Shown: piece after piece, positions 37,390-48,538 of the stretch
How the letters are laid out: every line of letters starts with the position of its first letter
How positions within the stretch are numbered: the stretch's first letter is position 1
From: Madurella fahalii
Taxonomy: Eukaryota; Ascomycota; Sordariomycetes; Sordariales
NCBI GenBank assembly: GCA_029876055.1
Contig: CM056878.1
Span: 1,364,001-1,428,000 of the forward strand
Direction of reading: 5' to 3'
Length of the DNA stretch: 64,000 nucleotides
Program-made: the position numbers and the translations under genes
The notes under the pieces: model-generated
The model's database searches: none
Seen by the model: only the letters and a program-made list of their open reading frames with translations
What the model was told of the DNA's origin: nothing

Positions 37390-38289
37390 CCTAACTGCGT
37401 CGTATACCGGTCGCGTCACGCTGCGGCAGCAAGGGCGCGCTTCGCCCATGCACGTGTAGCCCGTGAACCACCCCACCAATTCCGGCCTCCGTCGGGCGCT
37501 TCCGTCTCAAAGTCGCGAATTCTACCGTTGATCTGGCGGCGGCGGCGGTCCTTTCCCTGCTTCCGAAAGGCTTCCGGTTCTCATTGGGGGCGCTGGGGAA
37601 AGAAAGGCAAACCTCACGTTGAAAGGGGGGGTCGAAAATTCTGGGCAAGAGACTCTCGAGCGGTACCTCGCCGCTGAATGAAGCCATGGGATGGCAACTG
37701 TCCACTCAAACCTCAGCTTGCATAAAAAAATTGGGGGCCCTGTCCAGGGCCAAAGAGGCAGCCTGCCGAGGAGTCTGGGGGCGCTTCACATAAGGCAACC
37801 CATGTCTGTGGGGACCATCTGAATTTCCGGGCCTCCTCAGTGGGCGGGTTCTTGCATGGTGCCCCTTGAATGGCTAATTGTGAGAGCAGTTATGCCCGTG
37901 ATCGATCCTTCGTACGTCCACCACCCTGAACACCGAGGATACGAGGAAAATAAAACAGGGGTTATGGCCGTATTCAGATCGCTAGGAAGCGACTTGGGAT
38001 AGACATTTCGCCTCATTAAGCTGCAATAACACGGTCGTAGCAGGGGAGAGAGCCGTGATTCTCCCCAAACCCGCGGGTCAAGGACCCGAAGTCTCACAAT
38101 GTCACTCGGAACCGCAGATCCGGAGGAACGATTCGAGACATCACCTTCAAGGGACAATATCTGCGGCAATCCTTGACGGAAATGTATGCCGTGGTTTATT
38201 CACGGGGATGGTATTTCTCAAACACAGTTCAACGCCGCACATATGCCATGCCTTTTTAGATCCGTTCGTGTCCCGTTGGTTTTCGGTAT
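37390..38289. other. intergenic region
   Basis: Promoter side of the GT90 gene and 3' flank of uS8. No other gene, RNA or repeat recognised. Confidence 0.6.
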
Positions 38290-38968
38290 CTAGTAGAAGA
38301 AGCCAATGATCTTGCCAGAGACGTGCTTGCGCCTGGCCTCCTCCTGGTCCATGATACCGGCCGAGGTGGTGAGGATGACGTAGCCGAACTGACGAGCAGG
38401 GAGGAGCTTGACAACCCACTTCTCGAGCTCGGAGAGGCGGACGTTGTAGCGGGGGGAGATGACACCGCACTTGTTGAGGCTGCAAACACCGTCAGCACTT
38501 GAGAATCTTGAAGTGTCCCCGTCCTGCTCTAGGGGTACTCACCGGCCGTTGAGTTGGACAACGATCTTGCCGCTGCGGTGGTTGTCGACCTCCTCGAACT
38601 CGCCAATGTAGCCTGAACACGAATCCAGTCAGATACTTGTTGCGATAGAGTAAACATTGGACATCATTGGGAGACTCCGAAAACGTGTAAGATCCTCGCA
38701 TTGGTGTTTAATTTATCGGCAACTTAAAGGGCTGGGGCCGTAGGGCAGAGATAGACCGTCGCCTAGTTATCATGCCGAACGAATCGTTGGGAGAATCCTG
38801 CACAGCGGGAGCCTGAGCCAAGGGGTTCGCCTTACCATGGCGCTGCATGACCTGCAGGAACTTGACGATGACCTTGGACGACGGCCGGATCATGACCTGG
38901 CGCTTGCCGGCTTTCTCGGCGTTGTTGATGCTGTTGAGGGCATCGTGCAGGACGGAGGTGCGGACCAT
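38290..38968 (-). CDS. rps22: 40S ribosomal protein uS8 (S15a/Rps22)
   Basis: Small-subunit ribosomal protein contacting 18S rRNA. Exons are 38968..38836, 38612..38543 and 38479..38290, separated by introns of 223 and 63 bp; 130 aa, the normal family length. The protein opens MVRTSVLHDALNSINNAEK, continues HGYIGEFEEVDNHRSGKI across the long intron, and ends SGKIIGFFY. Both junctions restore perfect family sequence (GYIGEF; NGRLNKCGV). Transcribed divergently from eS12, 666 bp away. Long first introns in ribosomal protein genes can hold regulatory or snoRNA sequence; none is convincingly present here. Confidence 0.98.
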
Positions 38969-39634
38969 CTTGACGGTTGTTGGGTGGTCGGGATGGAGAT
39001 TCTCAAATCGTCAAGGGAGATGAGGTATCTGCCAGAGTGCCGAAGCGTGTTACGTTAGCCTTCCGAGGCTCGGTGAGCATGGAGAGTGCCCTCGTCGACC
39101 GCTCTTAGGAGGGTTCTGCCCGCTCAATTGCCGGTGAGGAGAGCGTATCATGGTGCGGGTCTGGTCGCCCCATGATTGCTCTCCTCGGCCTTCGCAAAAG
39201 GCATCATCCTGCTGTCACGTCATTCCCGAGTGCGAGATTCTACCTTACCTCGATTTTATGCCTGCGAAGATGCGGACGCGAGAAGCCGGTTCGTGGTTGA
39301 TGGAGAGGTCGAAGATCGAAATATCTCGACAAAAAAAATCACAATGGGTGCGGGAGCTGTGGTGGCCCGTGCCCGCGAAAACTTGCCCTAACGATCGCTT
39401 TACCATGGCGCGCTTAGCTCTCTGTTGCCTAGCCGCACGTGGATTCCCTGCGACCACACAAAATTCCGAAATTCGGGGCCCACGCTGATTGGGTGGGGCA
39501 GGTAGCCTTCGCACATAATCCTCGATTTCTTGTCACGGAGTCGGGATCCTTTCTCACCACACGAAGAACAAGAAATTCAGCAATTACTCTTCGAGGATCG
39601 CACCGACAGCTTACCTGCAAAACAAAACGCCAAG
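38969..39634. promoter_or_regulatory. shared divergent promoter of two ribosomal protein genes
   Basis: 666 bp between the start codons of uS8 (-) and eS12 (+). The arrangement implies a bidirectional promoter for coordinated ribosomal protein expression. I could not identify a specific activator site by eye. Confidence 0.6.
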
Positions 39635-40289
39635 ATGGTGAGGCACCCCATCTACCACCCCCGATTCCCTTTCTCCCTGTCCGCATCCTCGATCGTGGGA
39701 CGAAGCGACCAGCGAACGGCTTCGAACAAGTTCCGAACAAGAGCAGACCCCGCTAACCCCCGATCTAGTCGGACGTAGAAGAGACCAATGCCCCGGAAGT
39801 TGCCGAGGAGGTTGAGGTGTCTGCCGATGCCTCCAAGGGCCAGATGTCGGTTCTGGATGCTCTCAAGGGCGTCCTGAAGCTGTCTCTGATGCACGACGGT
39901 TTGGCCCGCGGCCTGCGCGAGGCTTCCAAGGCCCTCGACCGGAGACAGGCGCACATGTGCGTGCTCAACGAGTCGTGCGAGGAGGAGGCCTACAAGAAGC
40001 TCGTCATCGCCCTTTGCTCCGAGCACAAGATCCCGCTGATCAAGGTGCCCGACGGCAAGCAGCTGGGCGAGTGGGCTGGTCTTTGTAAGTAAGCCCGGCG
40101 ATAGATAGCTGGTGGCGGCGGGAAAGGAAGGACGTATGTTTGCTGACTTGTTCTTGTTTTGCAGGCGTCCTCGACCGCGAAGGCAACGCGCGCAAGGTGG
40201 TCAACTGCTCCTGCGTCGTCGTCAAGGACTGGGGTGAGGAGTCACAGGAGCGCTCCATCCTCCTCAACTACTTCCAATCCGAAGCTTAA
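39635..40289 (+). CDS. rps12: 40S ribosomal protein eS12
   Basis: Small-subunit ribosomal protein of the beak region. Exons are 39635..39637, 39769..40084 and 40165..40289. The first exon encodes only the initiator Met: ATG is followed at once by GTGAGG. A 131-bp intron with a CGCTAAC branch site ends at CTAG, after which SDVEETNAPEVAEE begins. The second intron (80 bp) restores GLCVLDREGNARK. 147 aa, normal length. The core QMSVLDALKGVLKLSLMHDG and SCVVVKDWGEESQER are diagnostic. Start supported by the fit of the one-codon exon with the family N-terminus. Confidence 0.97.
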
Positions 40290-40588
40290 GATGGCGTTGT
40301 GCAAGCAAGGGTTGCGGCGTTTTCTTACGGCAAATGAGGAAAATACGGAACATCATAGAGGTATTTGAGACGGGGGTATTCTCGGGTTCGCGATCCCGAC
40401 GACACCTTCTTCAAATGTACTCTACACTCTCACCGGTTGGCATTTGAAACGGCGGGATATATGGGAAGCCCCTTCGCGCGGCCACCTCAGCATATGGCAT
40501 GGGAAAAGCAAGACAAATAAAAACCAAAAGAAGCCTTTGCAACTGGCATTCCGGTGGTCATGGACCGTTCGGCTACGTACTCGACGTG

Positions 40589-41126
40589 CTACTTGCGATC
40601 CTCGACCATGATGATATGATAGCCAAAAGTCGTGTGAACCTGCTCGAATACGGGTTTGTCGATGGTGCTGGGTTGGAGTGCAAATGCAACCTTTTCAAAA
40701 TCCGGATGTAGACTCCCTTTGGCCTGCCAATCCAAGGAACCTCCTGTGGGGTGGAAGGTATGAGGTGAGCGTACACATCGAGAGAATTGGTATCTCTTAC
40801 CCCGATTTGCCTTGTCCTCAGACATCTCCCTCGCCACGACGTCAAACTTCTCGCCGTTTTTCAGCCTTTCTAAGGCCTCATTGCTCTTGGATTGTTTCTC
40901 ACACTGTCGAGGGTAAGCGTGCGAATGGGAAAAAATGGCTTTGGCTGCAACTGTGCGTGGCATGTCGAATCGCAAAACTTACGAGAATATGCCGGACTTT
41001 GACCTTCTGAGCACCCTTGAGCTTGGTGGTCTTTTTCGCGTCACTCTCTTCCCCTCCGTTGGCACCTTTCTTGTCGGTACCTTTTTTGCCGTCCTTTCCA
41101 CCCTTTGCTCCTCTATCTTTGCCCAT
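40589..41126 (-). CDS. parvulin-type peptidyl-prolyl isomerase (Par14/PIN4-like)
   Basis: Catalyses cis/trans isomerisation of prolyl bonds; Par14 relatives associate with pre-ribosomes and DNA. Exons are 41126..40983, 40903..40801 and 40743..40589, with introns of 79 and 57 bp, both phase-consistent; 133 aa. The N-terminal 35 residues are a Lys/Gly-rich basic tail as in Par14. The parvulin domain begins KVKVRHILCEKQSK and shows REMSEDKANRGGSLDW and FGYHIIMVEDRK at the end. There is no WW domain and no basic phosphate-binding loop, so it is the Par14 rather than the Pin1/Ess1 type. Its 3' end converges on eS12, 299 bp away. Confidence 0.94.
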
Positions 41127-41613
41127 TTTGAGTGGTGCCAGCCGTTTGCTATGATTACGGTGGATGGGCACTGTGTGTTTGATGAGTTAGATTGGAGAGA
41201 AGGTGCCCTTGTGTGAAAACATGGCGGGGTCCAGTCGGTTGTCGTGAAGCTTAAGGGTTAGGGCCAGAATGGATTCATAGCTCCAGCCACCAATACAGGA
41301 ACAGTTCAACATCTACCTGCATATAATTCTGGGTTCGCCTAACGTACCCGAACTATTCACAAGCATTTTGGAGCGGCTATCCCTACTTGACTTGCGATAC
41401 AAGTCTCAAGCCCATCTTGCGAAATGATAACAGCAATTTAATGACAATAGAACAAGACACAAAGGTGAACAAGACGGTAAAGAAAGGAGAGCAAGAGAAT
41501 GAAGAAGACAAGACACGTCTATAGATAACGGTCTTTGATTGGGCTGCCTCTTATCCCTCGAGGCTTAGGACGGGTGAAATACATTTCTTTCCACGGCCTG
41601 CACCCGAAACGCT
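41127..41613. other. intergenic region
   Basis: 487 bp holding the parvulin promoter and the 3' flank of the small gene downstream. Nothing else recognised. Confidence 0.6.
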
Positions 41614-41899
41614 CTACAGCCCTGTCCTTTCGATGGTATCCAGGTCGATGGTTGCGCAGCCGAACGCTTCTTCGAGGGCAGCCCGCCTCAAGAAAGCCGA
41701 CATTGAGGGGTCGTCAAAGCAGTCTTGGACTATTACCAACTCTAGCCACAACTCGACGAGCTGCTCCAGACGCTGGGCGCCGCCGAAGGCTTGAACCAAG
41801 GTCGGCACGGGGACTGGGTTGCGGGCTGACCATGAGTTAGCAATAAGGCTTCCGAGACCCGGACCTGCTGGCTTCCTTACACCGTAATCTGGTAGGCAT
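41614..41899 (-). CDS. small two-exon gene, unknown protein of 76 aa
   Basis: Exon 1 is 41899..41881 (19 nt, MPTRLR plus one base) and exon 2 is 41825..41614. The 55-bp intron has GTAAGG, a TGCTAAC branch site and CAG. The ATG sits in an ideal CACCATG context. The joined product is Leu/Glu/Ala-rich and probably alpha-helical: PTLVQAFGGAQRLEQLVELW, then a segment with FDDPSMSAFLRRAALEEAFG. No signal peptide or membrane segment is evident, and I do not recognise the family. The codons of exon 2 are fungal-like. Coding is inferred from the coincidence of start context, splice signals, branch site and phase. An additional upstream exon, or chance, remains possible. Confidence 0.5.
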
Positions 41900-42665
41900 G
41901 GTGATCGACTTGGTGAAGAAACCGTGGAGAAGGTTTTGCAGTTTTAGGCAGAAGTTGTACTCAGTCCCAGCTTGCTAACACTCCCAGTCTCGAATTATGT
42001 TTTATCGCAATGTGCTCTTCCGTTCGTTGGGCAGGACGAGAAAAACAGAAGAGTTATGTAGTCGGTGGAAACGGCAGAGTTGCAAATAGTGTTTTGCTGT
42101 GAAACTTTGTAAAAAGGAGAATAAGTACTGGTCGAGGTAGAAGAAAATGATTCATCGGCCACGACAAGGTGAGGATCCAAAATTAATGCAAGACATCGGA
42201 CGGTTTTTATACAACTTGGTTGTGAATTGATTGTTTTGTCTTTAATATATTTTGCATCATTATCTTCGTAGGATCGGACGAGCGCTAGAAACGAAAATGA
42301 TGTAATTCTCAGCTGAGAAGACACTAGGTAGTTCACAAATGGTGGCGTCTTCGAGGACAGACACCAAACGGCGTGGACTAATCGATGAATGCGGTGTTAG
42401 AGCAACCGTTGCCCTATACGAGCGGCATTGGCGACTCTTTGAGCGAGCATCAGTGATCGGATTCTGGTTTAATAGTTGAATACAAACCAAAAAGAGGTTC
42501 GAGGCACTGAGAGACATCGAGGTCTGGCTCCCTACTCCGAGAGAGGATACTGTCCGAAGCTGGTGGCCAGATGGAGTCTGAGAGCGCATTTCAGTTTTGA
42601 CGTTCGAAGATGATTCCCGTGATCTTTCGGGGCCATAACCAAAGCGAGCTGCCACGCGCGTGGCC
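41900..42665. other. intergenic region, AT-richer
   Basis: No gene recognised. 42000-42300 is relatively AT-rich. It contains the upstream flank of the small gene and the 3' flank of the neurochondrin-family gene. Confidence 0.55.
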
Positions 42666-44672
42666 TTATCTCAAAGTAGCCAGCGTCGTCAAAACATCCT
42701 CTAGCGCCTCGTCCAGAGCCACATCTCCCCGTATTTTCGCCTTCAGCTGATTGGCGATCCCCAACACCGCGCTCGTTGAATGGATGTAGCGCTTCTGCAT
42801 CCCCTTATGGGCATTTGCCAGCAATGTTGTGACAAGCTGCAGCGCCGCGACCTGGCACTCCGCCAACGCAGGCGGCTGTTCGGCTTCCGGCACATAACAG
42901 GCCGCCACCTTGGTGACGAAATCCATCCACTCTTCCCTGGGTCCGCCTCGTTCCACTTCGGCAATCTGCAGTAGTACACGAACAATCTCGATACCCCGCA
43001 TGGCGCTGTTTTCGTCGCTCACGGTGGAGCTAGCCTGGAGGATCGATACTAGGTCGTCGGCAAGGGCCTGCCAGCCACCGTTGACAAGGAATGCTTCTAC
43101 CCCTTTCTTTTCCACAATGACTCCCTCAAAAGCAACCAAGACTGGCCGTCGGAAGTCCAGTTTGCCCCGGCCGCCATTCCGGTAGAGATCGATCAACATG
43201 TCGGCCAACCCGGCCGCCTCTTTTCTCAGTAGATCGTTGTCGTCTTCCCTCAGCCAAATCGCCAAGGTACGGATAGCCGCGAGAATAAGTGGGTCCTCGG
43301 CGGCGTCGTCGCTCTTGGAGTCCCACGCCAGGGTGAAATGCGAGCCGGAAGAAGTGTTGGCTGCGCCGACTCGCGCGTCGGGGTGTAAGCCCATTACGCC
43401 GGCAACCGAGACGTCCCAGCGATCGCGGAGGTACTCGATAGTGAGAGACATGGTTTCGGAAATGGCTTTGCGGAGTTTGAGGAGGAGATCTGGCGATATC
43501 ATCCATGGTAGGTTGTAGCTGTCGTCTGCATCCATGGAACGGAGGAGGTAGCCGATGAAATTGGAGACGACATTGAATGCCGACGTGAGGCGCCGGGAGG
43601 TGTCGGAATACTGGGGGCTATTTAGATGTTCTAGGAGGGTGGGAAGGGTGGAACGGATGTCAACGAGGAGAAGGTTTATAAGAAGATAGGAGAATGGGTT
43701 CTCGGTCTTGTTGTCCCGCTCGGTGAAAAGGAGTTGGGGTGCCTGGACAGGGTACACCTCGAGGAGAGAAGCAGACAGGTTGGCAAAGGCAGCACGGCCG
43801 GCAGCCGTGGGACGGCTGGCGACAAGATCACGAATGAATTTCCCAAGAGCCGGTAGCCAGCTGGGATTCAGTGGGAGGACCTATGGTTGCTGATGAGCGT
43901 CTTGTATTGGTGCTGATGTAACCGGGGGCCTTACATCTGGCTCCAACCTCGGCAACAAGGCCGCCAGGAAGGCCAGCAGTGTGACAGCATCGGTCCCCTT
44001 AAAGCTCGAAACAAGGCGGCCGATAGTGCTGTCGATGTTTGATCTGAGAACCGTCTTGTCCACCGCTGTCGCCATATCGTTGAGCCATGCATATGATAAA
44101 GTGTCCAGCACAAGGGGTTCCGAGGGTGCAATCTCGGTCAGAGGGGTCAAGTCTTCCACCGCTGTGAAGACCCGCGCACCACCTGGCTGGCTTACTAGAG
44201 TTATGAGAGTCTCTAGCGCTAGTCGTGTAGAGTCGTTTGAGCTATCTCGTCGTCAACGGATGCCCGAGCTTTGGTTCCTCAGGACCGAATCCTTACCAGT
44301 GAAGAAGACAAGCCACGAGCTGGGGTATCCGGTCAAGCAGTTTCGGGCTCTGCCTCGCATTTTCTGGGAGCAGTGCCACAAAAGTGTGCAGCACAGATAC
44401 AGCGAGATCGAGCATGCCAGTGGCATCCCCCCTGACGAAGACTGTTGCTTCCCGCCAGTTTTGATCAGCCGGTCCAGGAATTTGGGGGAAATACTCTCCC
44501 AAACGCTGACGATGACATCTTCGTTGCTTCTTAGTTCTGGACTATTGTCAAGAACCGATTTGAGCAACGCAAGACCGACAAATCGCGATGTGTCGTCCTT
44601 TGCACCGAGCAGCGACTGGATCTTCTTGATCGAGCCTGCATGCTCTTCGGGTGCCCGTGCATTCTCGCTCAT
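42666..44672 (-). CDS. neurochondrin-family protein, apparent frameshift
   Basis: Armadillo-like helical protein of the neurochondrin family (PF05536 in Pfam); fungal cell role unknown. Exons are 44672..44297, 44241..43935 and 43880..42666, with introns of 55 and 54 bp. The start MSENARAPEEHAGSIKKIQ has A at -3. Recognisable blocks are DDTSRFVGLALLKSVLDN, SISPKFLDRLIKTG, MLDLAVSVLHTFVALLP and EDLTPLTEIAPSEPLVLDTL. Between LIKTG and MLDLAV the reading frame changes. One extra base in the G6 run at 44427-44432 (C6 on +) would repair it and also give exon 1 the phase needed at its donor. With that base the protein would be 632 aa. Either an assembly error or a genuine lesion. No intron explains it. 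Confidence 0.85.
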
Positions 44673-45055
44673 TCTCGAAGATCTCAACTCCTTTTAGATT
44701 TTTCCATCTACTGCAACCTGACTAAACGTAAGTCCCATCAAAAGGCGCCTCTGAGAATGCATTCGCCTTTCATGATGTTGGCCCCACACGGAACTTTTGT
44801 CATTGGATCTCGATCGAAACTTCACCACATCTCGGCAGACAAGCACGGACCACTAGCTTCAGCTTTCAGCCCTTCGCCTGGCGATAAGATAACGGCGCAG
44901 ACGACAACAACCCTTCGCCTATCGCGACGGTAGCCCCAGCTTCAAGACGGGAATAGTGTGAGGGAGCGCGTCCCCCAAACGGACTAGCAACGAGCCGAAC
45001 ATCTTCTATTCCTACCTGAGATGAGAATGGCCGATGCATCCCTGCTTCGCCCAGC
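44673..45055. promoter_or_regulatory. divergent intergenic region, neurochondrin / ClC-2
   Basis: 383 bp between divergent start codons, presumably both promoters. No motif assigned. Confidence 0.55.
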
Positions 45056-48000
45056 ATGCCCCCGTCTCGAGCACTGAACAGCGGGTCATCAAACTCCGGG
45101 CCCTCGGCGCTCTCGCATCACCCCTCGAACGACAACACCTACGACGACACCGATGAGCTGGACCTGCTCGGCGACGACCCGCAGCACGACCATGATAACG
45201 ACACGGCCGCCATCTTAGGCGGCGATCCTCTTGGAGGACAGGGCCAGCCCTCCCTCTCGTCCCCTCTCTCCTTCAAGCGCAAGAAGAAACAATCCGGCTT
45301 CTTTGCGCAGCCAGCAAGGCTCATCACCGCGCTAACAGGCGGCGCCATCAATCCGTCTTCCTCCTTTCGGACCTCCCAACCACACAACAATGACCCGCAC
45401 CCACAATCACCGCCGCCAGGTCTCGGCCAGAATACCCGCCTCGACCCCCTCGGACCCGGCGCTCCCACCGCCTCCTCCAAAACCGACACCGCCACCTTCC
45501 CGCTAGACTGGTACGCCGAAGGCCCCGGCCGGAGAGTAGGCTACGAAGACCTAACAGCGATCGATTGGATCTTCGAGTACACGAAAGAGCGCCAGCGCCA
45601 GCGCATGTTGCACTCGTCGTCCGTCTCGTCCATACCGATCCTGGGCTACATCCAACGCTTCGTCGACGCGAGCCAAGTGTGGGTGGTCCTGATCTTGACG
45701 GGGTTGGCTGCGGGTGCGCTAGCGGCGGGCATCGACATCACCAGCGACTGGTTGGGGGATGTCAAATACGGCTTCTGCTCGAGCATTGACGGGGGAAAAT
45801 TCTATCTCAGCAAGACGGCATGTTGTTTCGGCTATGATGAAAGTAGCCAGTGCCGGGGGTGGCAGACTTGGGGGTTGGCGTTAGGTGCGACGTCCGGAGG
45901 GGCGGTGTGGTTTGTCGAATATGGGGTTTACTTGGTTTTGGCGGTAGGTGAACAAATATGTTGGGAAGGGCAGGAGCGGATTATGCTAACATGGGTGATA
46001 GGTTATGTTTGCGTTTTCGGCGAGCTTACTAGTCAAGGAGTACGCGATATACGCCAAGCACAGCGGGATTCCAGAGATCAAGACGGTGCTGGGCGGGTTT
46101 ATCATCCGGAGGTTTTTCGGGATCTGGACGCTGATCACAAAGTCGTTAGGACTGGTAAGTCTTCCCGTGTCAATTGGAATTCGTGGTTGCTGAGTGACAT
46201 GGTCAGATTTTGGCCGTGGCATCTGGGATGTGGCTGGGCAAAGAAGGCCCTCTAGTTCATGTTGCCTGCTGTTGCGCCAACTTGTTTACCAAGCTCTTCC
46301 CTAGCATCAACAACAACGAAGGTGTGTGGACCAGCTCGGGCCTGTCAGGGATTATAGGCGCTAACTTGAACAGCGCGGAAGAGGGAGGTTCTCTCCGCCG
46401 CAGCGGCTTCTGGTATATCTGTTGCATTCGGGTCCCCCATTGGGGGTGTGCTCTTCAGTCTCGAGGTGAGCACCGCGCCTTGGCCTACTCTCATGTTCCG
46501 CCCTAACCTCCGCAGCAACTATCATACTACTTCCCCGATAAGACAATGTGGCAGAGCTTTGTATGTGCCATGACAGCCGCCGTGGTGCTGCAGGCATTTG
46601 ACCCCTTCCGGTCGGGCAAACTGGTGCTCTACCAAGTAACCTACAGCTCCAGCTGGCATGGCTTCGAGCTTGTCCCTTTTGTCCTTCTGGGCATCCTCGG
46701 CGGTATATACGGAGGGCTATTCATCAAAGCAAACATGAAAGTGGCCAAGTGGAGGAAATCGACCGGGTGGCTGCCAGGGCCTGTGACTCAGGTGGTCCTG
46801 GTAGCTTGTCTAACCGCCCTCATCAACTATCCCAACAACTATATGCGTGCTCAGTCTTCTGACCTGGTGTCGAACCTGTTCTCTGAGTGCTCAAGTCTGC
46901 ATGACGACCAGTTCGGGCTCTGCGAGACAGGCGCCGCCTCTGCCGGCACCATCGTCCTTCTCATCTTTGCCGCGCTGTTGGGGTTCTTCCTAGCAGCCAT
47001 CACTTTCGGCTTGCAGATCCCCGCCGGCATCATCCTGCCAACCATGGCCATTGGTGCCCTCTCCGGACGTGCCGTTGGCATCGTCATGGAGATCTGGCAG
47101 CGCAACCATCCAAAATTCATCGCCTTCCACACCTGCGAGGAAGATGTCGCTTGCATCTCGCCCGGCACCTACGCCATCATCGGCGCAGCGGCCGCCCTCG
47201 CCGGCGTGACGCGCATGACTGTCTCCATTGTGGTCATCATGTTCGAACTCACGGGCGCCCTCACCTATGTCCTCCCCATTATGGTGGCCGTTATGATCTC
47301 CAAGTGGGTCGGCGACGCCTTCTCACGGCGTGGCATCTATGAGTCGTGGATCCACTTCAACGAGTATCCCTTCCTCGACGCCAGCGAGGAAACAATGCCC
47401 ATCCCGGACATCCCCGCTTCCCAAATCATGACGCGCGTCGAGGACCTCGTTGTGCTCACCGCGACAGGCCACACCATCGCCTCCCTGACCGCCATCCTCG
47501 AGTCCCACCCCTACCGCGGCTTCCCGGTCATCTCGGACCCCCGCGATGCCATCCTGCTGGGGTACATCTCTCGCGCGGAGCTCGCATACAATCTGCACAC
47601 TTCGACCCAGCCGCCCCGCTCGCTGCCCCCGGAAACAGAGGCGTTTTTTGCTCACCAACCGCTGGCTGATCCCCGGACGACGCTGGATCTGAGACCCTGG
47701 ATGGACCAGACCCCGCTTACACTGCCGAGTAGGAGCCGCCTGCACTTGGCGGTCAGTTACTTCCAGAAATTGGGGCTGCGCTACGTGTTATTTGTGGACA
47801 GGGGCGTGTTGCAAGGGTTGTTGACCAAGAAGGATGTGTGGTATGTGCTCAATGGGGCCGAGGAGACGCGCCGGACGAGCGGGAATACCGGGAATGCCAG
47901 TGACCGCGGTGTTAGTATTCACGGTGCTAGCGGTCACGGCGGGTTGCAGACGGGTGTGGCGAGGGAGGATGGCGAAGGGGAGAGTGCCGGTCTGCTGAGA

Positions 48001-48066
48001 GCCGTTGGGATTGGTGATGATGGCGAGCCGGTTAGCCCAATGGTGGATGGGGGGAGCATACTATAG
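45056..48066 (+). CDS. ClC-family chloride transporter (paralogue 2, Gef1-like)
   Basis: Second intracellular ClC protein. Exons are 45056..45943, 46002..46154, 46207..46321, 46374..46465 and 46516..48066, with short introns (50-58 bp) clustered over the first membrane half; 932 aa. A 170-residue Ser/Pro/Asp-rich cytosolic N-terminus precedes the core. Motifs are KHSGIPEIKT, WLGKEGPLVH with gating glutamate E360, GSPIGGVLFSLEQLSYYFP, QIPAGIILPTM and VIMFELTGALTYVLP. Two CBS domains follow (YRGFPVISDPRDAILLGYIS; LRYVLFVDRGVLQGLL). Position 417, where exchangers have the proton glutamate, is Gln, and this codon is the first one after an intron. Chloride transport is secure; proton coupling is not. 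Confidence 0.95.
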
Positions 48067-48538
48067 AATTGTGTTACTATTTGGTAGATTTGGCATTTAG
48101 TATCTTTAACCGGTCTCAACAAATAGATTAACTGGAAGTTACCGTACTCCCGTCGCAGGGTGGTTTATTGATCTTGATGCCTTGAGCGCAAGGCAGCCAC
48201 TCAGGGGTGACGTCACATTGGCTCCCTTGCCCTAGCTTGTCTTCTACTGGCTTCGCAGCTGCTCTATGTCGGACTTGAGGGTTGTTTATTCAAGAATCCG
48301 TTTCACTTATACGCCAACCGTGAATTCGTCACACAACGTGCGGTTCATTGGTGCCTGCAATAAAAGCTCTCGACAGAGACCCTGTGTGGGCCCCTCAATA
48401 CCCACTCGCTATCGATTATGAACCCGGCCCGCTTGTCACCGCCTTGTCTCCCAAAATAGACGTCTCGGGATCCCGTCGATTTCCTTGACTCTTTTCTAGT
48501 ATATTCTCGCCAATCTCCTTGATCCTCAGGATCACGCC
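48067..48538. other. intergenic region
   Basis: 472 bp between the ClC-2 stop and the next + strand start. No feature recognised. Confidence 0.6.

Noticed and set aside
38629..38667. Box C/D snoRNA-like boxes (ATGATGT and CTGA) in the long uS8 intron, minus strand
   Set aside because: The boxes are only about 28 nt apart, the C box is imperfect, and no C'/D' boxes or terminal stem are visible.
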